Assembly (NCBI GenBank): GCA_949288045.1
Contig: CASEIC010000046.1
Location: forward strand, 1-45,227
Direction of reading: 5' to 3'
DNA: 45,227 bases
Source: an uncultured Mycoplasma sp.
GTDB lineage: Bacteria > Bacillota_I > Bacilli_A > Mycoplasmatales > Metamycoplasmataceae
A program made the translations under genes and the position numbers. The first letter of the stretch is position 1. Each line of letters begins with the position of its first letter. Below are positions 42,572-45,227 of this stretch, in pieces. The notes beneath the pieces are model-generated. The model ran no database searches and was not told the origin of the DNA. It saw only the letters and a list, made by a program, of their open reading frames with translations.

Positions 42572-43736
42572 TTAAAACCTCAAACTTTCAAATATTTTTT
42601 CTAATACTTGAACAACGATAGAATTACCTGCAAGATAAATTATTTTTGTTTCAGTAAGTTTTGTTTTAATGATTTTTTTGTAATCTTCTTCTGTGAACCC
42701 CATATATTTAATAGCTTCTTTTCCACTTATTCTTCTTATTTTTTTTGTGTTATTATCCAATATTTTGATTCTACTATTAGCGCCAGAAGCTGTTAAAGTG
42801 GGGCCAGTATATTTAGGATTATAAATATAAGCTTCTGATGAAAAGTTTGTGTATCCTATTAACTTAGATTTACAAATATTTGATTTTGTTAATTTAAAAG
42901 ATTCTCTACTATATTTTTCTAATTCAGGCATCAAACATTTTTTATTTACTTTTTTATCTAATATTGTTTTCATAGGCAATTTATCTTTTTGATAAATTGA
43001 TTCTAAATCTTGAAATTCAAATTTAACTTTTTTCTTTCAATCTTTTCTAATAGATAAACCAAAAGCTCTTTCTCTATTTTGTGGTGAATTAAAATTGGAA
43101 GAATTTAAATAATACATTTTAGTTTCATAACCTAATTCATCTAATCTTTGTATTCAACTATTTAAAGCTTTAATATTTTTGTAATTACCAATTTGAGCAA
43201 CATTTTCTAACAATAAATATTTAGGCATTTCAGATTGTTTTCAATTTTGATGCATTTCACTGAATATTCTTTCTACTTCCCATAATAAGCCACTTCTTGT
43301 ATTAGATCCTTTATTCATTCCTTTTTGTTTTCCTTGATTTGATAAATCTTGACAAGGGAAGGAATATGTAAAAATGTCAATATTTTTAGATATTTGATTA
43401 TATGTAGTTTTGGTAATATCAAAAGTGTTATTAAATTCTTTTTTTGATCTTAGGATGTAGTTAAAATATTTATCAATTGCTTTAATCTTAGTTGAATTAA
43501 TAAGAGGTTTTTTAGAATCTAAACTAAGTGATAATGAATAAAGTCTCTCTCTCTCTCAATCCTATTGATTTGTTATTAGAATGAAGTTCAACATAAGCAC
43601 AAATTGCAGGAATGAATCATTCTATTATTCCTACTACTTCTATATCTCAATCTTTTCTTTTGCTTATATTTTTCAAAGCTTTGTACTGAGAACCGATTCC
43701 AGCAAAAGCTTCAAATAATTTTATTTTTCTTGACAT
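42572..43736 (-). CDS. DNA (cytosine-5)-methyltransferase, split by (GA)7 tract
   Basis: With the tract corrected by +2 bases this is a 388-residue C5-methyltransferase: FEAFAGIGSQY (motif I), DIEVVGIIEW (II), YSFPCQDLSNQGKQKG (IV, catalytic Cys in PCQ), LLENV (VI), NSPQNRERAFGL (VIII, QxRxR), LTASGANSRI (IX) and LAGNSIVVQV (X). The N-terminal ~63 codons from ATG 43736 (MSRKIKLFEAFAGIG) reach a TAG at 43524 because (GA)7 (43544-43557) is one unit short of continuous reading. Eight units give GLRERERLYSLSLD and a full frame. As sequenced the gene is OFF. It is followed by the HNH nuclease at a 1-bp gap. Confidence 0.85.
43544..43557 (-). repeat. (GA)7 dinucleotide tract inside the methyltransferase gene
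   Basis: TC repeated seven times on the plus strand (GA on the coding strand), at the junction of two frames of the methyltransferase. Frames upstream and downstream differ by one base; (GA)8 or (GA)5 would join them. Confidence 0.95.
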
Positions 43737-43785
43737 ATTATGGTTAATATTTTAACGTGTAAAATAAATGGATTTGTTTATTTAA

Positions 43786-45129
43786 TTAGTCCTTCAGTCT
43801 ACTTAATTCATATTTAAGAAATCCTATTGCATAAATAGGTATTTTTTTAATCTTTGTTTTTTGATCAAAACTAAAGTTTGATGAACTTAAAATTATTCCA
43901 TAATCTATATCATTTCAATTATCATTAATTAACTTATTTAAACTTATTGCTTTATTATTTCCAAATTTGACTTCAATAGGAACAATTTTTGTATTTGAGT
44001 TTTCAATACAAAAATCCACTTCAAATTGGTTTTTGTTTTTATCTCTAAACGAATAATAAGAAATAAATTTTGGATTAATATGATGTTGTAATTCTGATAA
44101 AACAAAGTTTTCTGCAATTGCTCCTTTTAATCTATTATTTGTTTGTAGATTATTTATGTTTAATTGAAAAATATGTGATAAGAATCCACAATCATTGTAA
44201 TAGATTTTAAATTCAGATTCTAATCTATTGACAATGATTGGAGATGTAAATGAATTTAGATTATTAACTTTATAAATTATTTTTGTTGTTAACAATGAAT
44301 AAATTGCTAAATCATAATCTCTATATCTTGCATTTTTATCTATTTTAGATAACATATATTTTTTGTTTTCTTTAGCTAAAAAAGTAGGGATATTGTTATA
44401 TATATTTTGAGCTTTTAGTTTATATGGAGTATACTCAATATATTTAACAATATCTTGTAAATATGAATTTAGTATTTCATCTTTTATATTGTTAACTGTA
44501 AGTAAATTGTCTTTGTCTGTTATGTAATTTTGAACAGCTCTTGGCATACCGCCTATAATCATGAATTCATGCAATAAATTCATTAATTGTTTATGATATT
44601 GATCAGAAATAGGTAAATTATTTTCAATTGAATGTTTTATAATCTCAATTAATTCATATTTTTCATCAGCCATAAGAAATTCTTCAAAATTCATCGGGAA
44701 CATCTCAAAGTATTGTATTTTACCCACAGGGAAAGAATCTTTATCATTAAGCATATTTCCTAGATAAGATCCCAAGCAAATTATTTTATATTTTAGATTT
44801 TGTTCAACAAAAAGTTTTAATGATGTTTTTATTCCAGAAATTTCTTGAATTTCATCAAATATTATTAATCAATCTTCTTGAATATCTAATTTTGAAGTAT
44901 TTTTCAAAATATTAATAATTTCTTTTGGATTAGTTTTACCATTAAGTTCGTTAAAGTATCTATCTTTATTCATGAAATTAATATATATAAATTTATCCTT
45001 AAAATAATTATTAGCAAAATTTAAAACTGAATATGTTTTACCTATTTGACGAGCTCCAATTATAAATAATGGTAAACTGTTTTTATCATTAGATCAACCA
45101 TATATTTTTCTTTCTATTAGTCTTTTCAT
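43786..45129 (-). CDS. AAA ATPase with DUF4143-type C-terminal domain
   Basis: A protein of 447 residues. GARQIGKT (residues 25-32, Walker A of the RQ-GKT type), WLIIFDEIQE (Walker B) and LGSYLGNM (sensor-like) form an AAA module; the C-terminal part with FVLSELQHH, FEVDFCIEN and IVPIEVKFG matches the DUF4143/PD-(D/E)XK-like ending of this widespread prokaryotic ATPase family. The ExxxE-K nuclease-like residues (E-VDF...E-KFG) are present. The role is unknown, although such ATPases are frequent in accessory regions. It starts 9 bp after TATAAT with no Shine-Dalgarno, so the transcript is probably leaderless. The methyltransferase gene begins 49 bp downstream on the same strand. Confidence 0.8.
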
Positions 45130-45138
45130 AATATCTAT

Positions 45139-45144
45139 ATTATA
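45139..45144 (-). promoter_or_regulatory. -10 box of the ATPase gene
   Basis: TATAAT on the minus strand, 9 bp before ATG 45129. A GTGAAA about 16 bp upstream, within the first 32-bp repeat, could serve as -35. Confidence 0.55.
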
Positions 45145-45145
45145 T

Positions 45146-45209
45146 ACTATTTTGTGAATTTTTCACATTTTAGTAATACTATTTTGTGAATTTTTCACAT
45201 TTTAGTAAT
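45146..45209 (-). repeat. Two tandem 32-bp repeats, each with a TGTGAA dyad
   Basis: Two identical 32-bp copies (45146-45177 and 45178-45209), each containing TGTGAA-TTT-TTCACA, a 6-bp inverted repeat with a 3-base centre. The copy next to the gene overlaps the promoter spacer of the ATPase, as operators do. More copies could lie beyond the window. Confidence 0.9.
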
Positions 45210-45227
45210 ATATTTGATTAAACATTT

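Noticed and set aside
42608-42796. Plus-strand reading frame opposite the methyltransferase
   Set aside because: It is a shadow of the minus-strand gene, which has clear C5-methyltransferase motifs.
45146-45209. 32-bp repeats as a CRISPR array
   Set aside because: The two copies are directly joined without spacers and no cas gene is visible.

Overview
The window comes from a mollicute of the Mycoplasma type. The DNA is extremely A+T-rich, and most genes read through only if UGA is decoded as tryptophan; nearly every long gene carries in-frame TGA, with rare TGG. Genes are packed into short operons with 1-8 bp overlaps. No species is named, because nothing in the sequence alone fixes it.

Layout, left to right. 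(1) 107-5169: a small membrane protein, a tandem pair of M17 leucyl aminopeptidases, a glycosyltransferase-2-like protein without an obvious DxD, and an RDD-type membrane protein. (2) 5173-11443: PcrA/UvrD helicase, a membrane-anchored protein that may hold a ruined GGDEF/EAL module, glyA, hslO (Hsp33), coaD. (3) 11508-18279: the translation block rimP-nusA-ylxR-infB, two UPF0145/YbjQ-like genes, rbfA and mnmG. mnmG carries a one-base frameshift in its FAD-binding loop. (4) 18294-22448: a surface protein of three ~95-residue repeats, a Cys-pair coiled-coil protein, a DUF1292-like protein, a membrane-anchored methyltransferase-fold protein and an APC amino acid permease. (5) 22545-27782: phosphate uptake (pstS and a fused pstC-pstA, with no pstB), then a 695-residue protein with a duplicated domain around a Gln/Asn-rich coiled coil. 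(6) 27779-33054: rsmE, an FAD oxidoreductase lacking the usual redox cysteines, a DUF2188-type protein with a strong internal start, a large polytopic membrane protein, and the GTPase ysxC. (7) 33053-34156 (minus): a tRNA operon Pro-Ala-Met-Ile2-Ser-fMet-[tRNA-like element]-[UPF0145 gene]-Asp-Phe with a terminator. (8) 34269-41378: dnaX-ebfC-recR-tmk, a frameshifted Fic/Doc-like gene with a small partner ORF, pheS (no pheT), mtnN, and a second copy of the small membrane protein seen at the left edge. (9) 41389-45209 (minus): an accessory region with a type II restriction-modification system (C5-cytosine methyltransferase plus HNH nuclease) and a DUF4143-type ATPase behind a promoter with two 32-bp tandem repeats.

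The most notable signal is in region 9. The methyltransferase gene is broken by a (GA)7 dinucleotide tract. Eight units would restore one continuous frame carrying all methyltransferase motifs, so the system looks phase-variable and is in the OFF state here. Other points of interest are a tRNA-like element with an abnormal anticodon arm directly upstream of a protein gene inside the tRNA operon, a recurrent leaderless promoter arrangement (TATAAT 7-11 bp before ATG without Shine-Dalgarno), an A8 tract in dnaX at the end of the clamp-loader domains, and several pseudo-enzyme-like proteins. All product calls rest on motif reading by eye; no database search was run.
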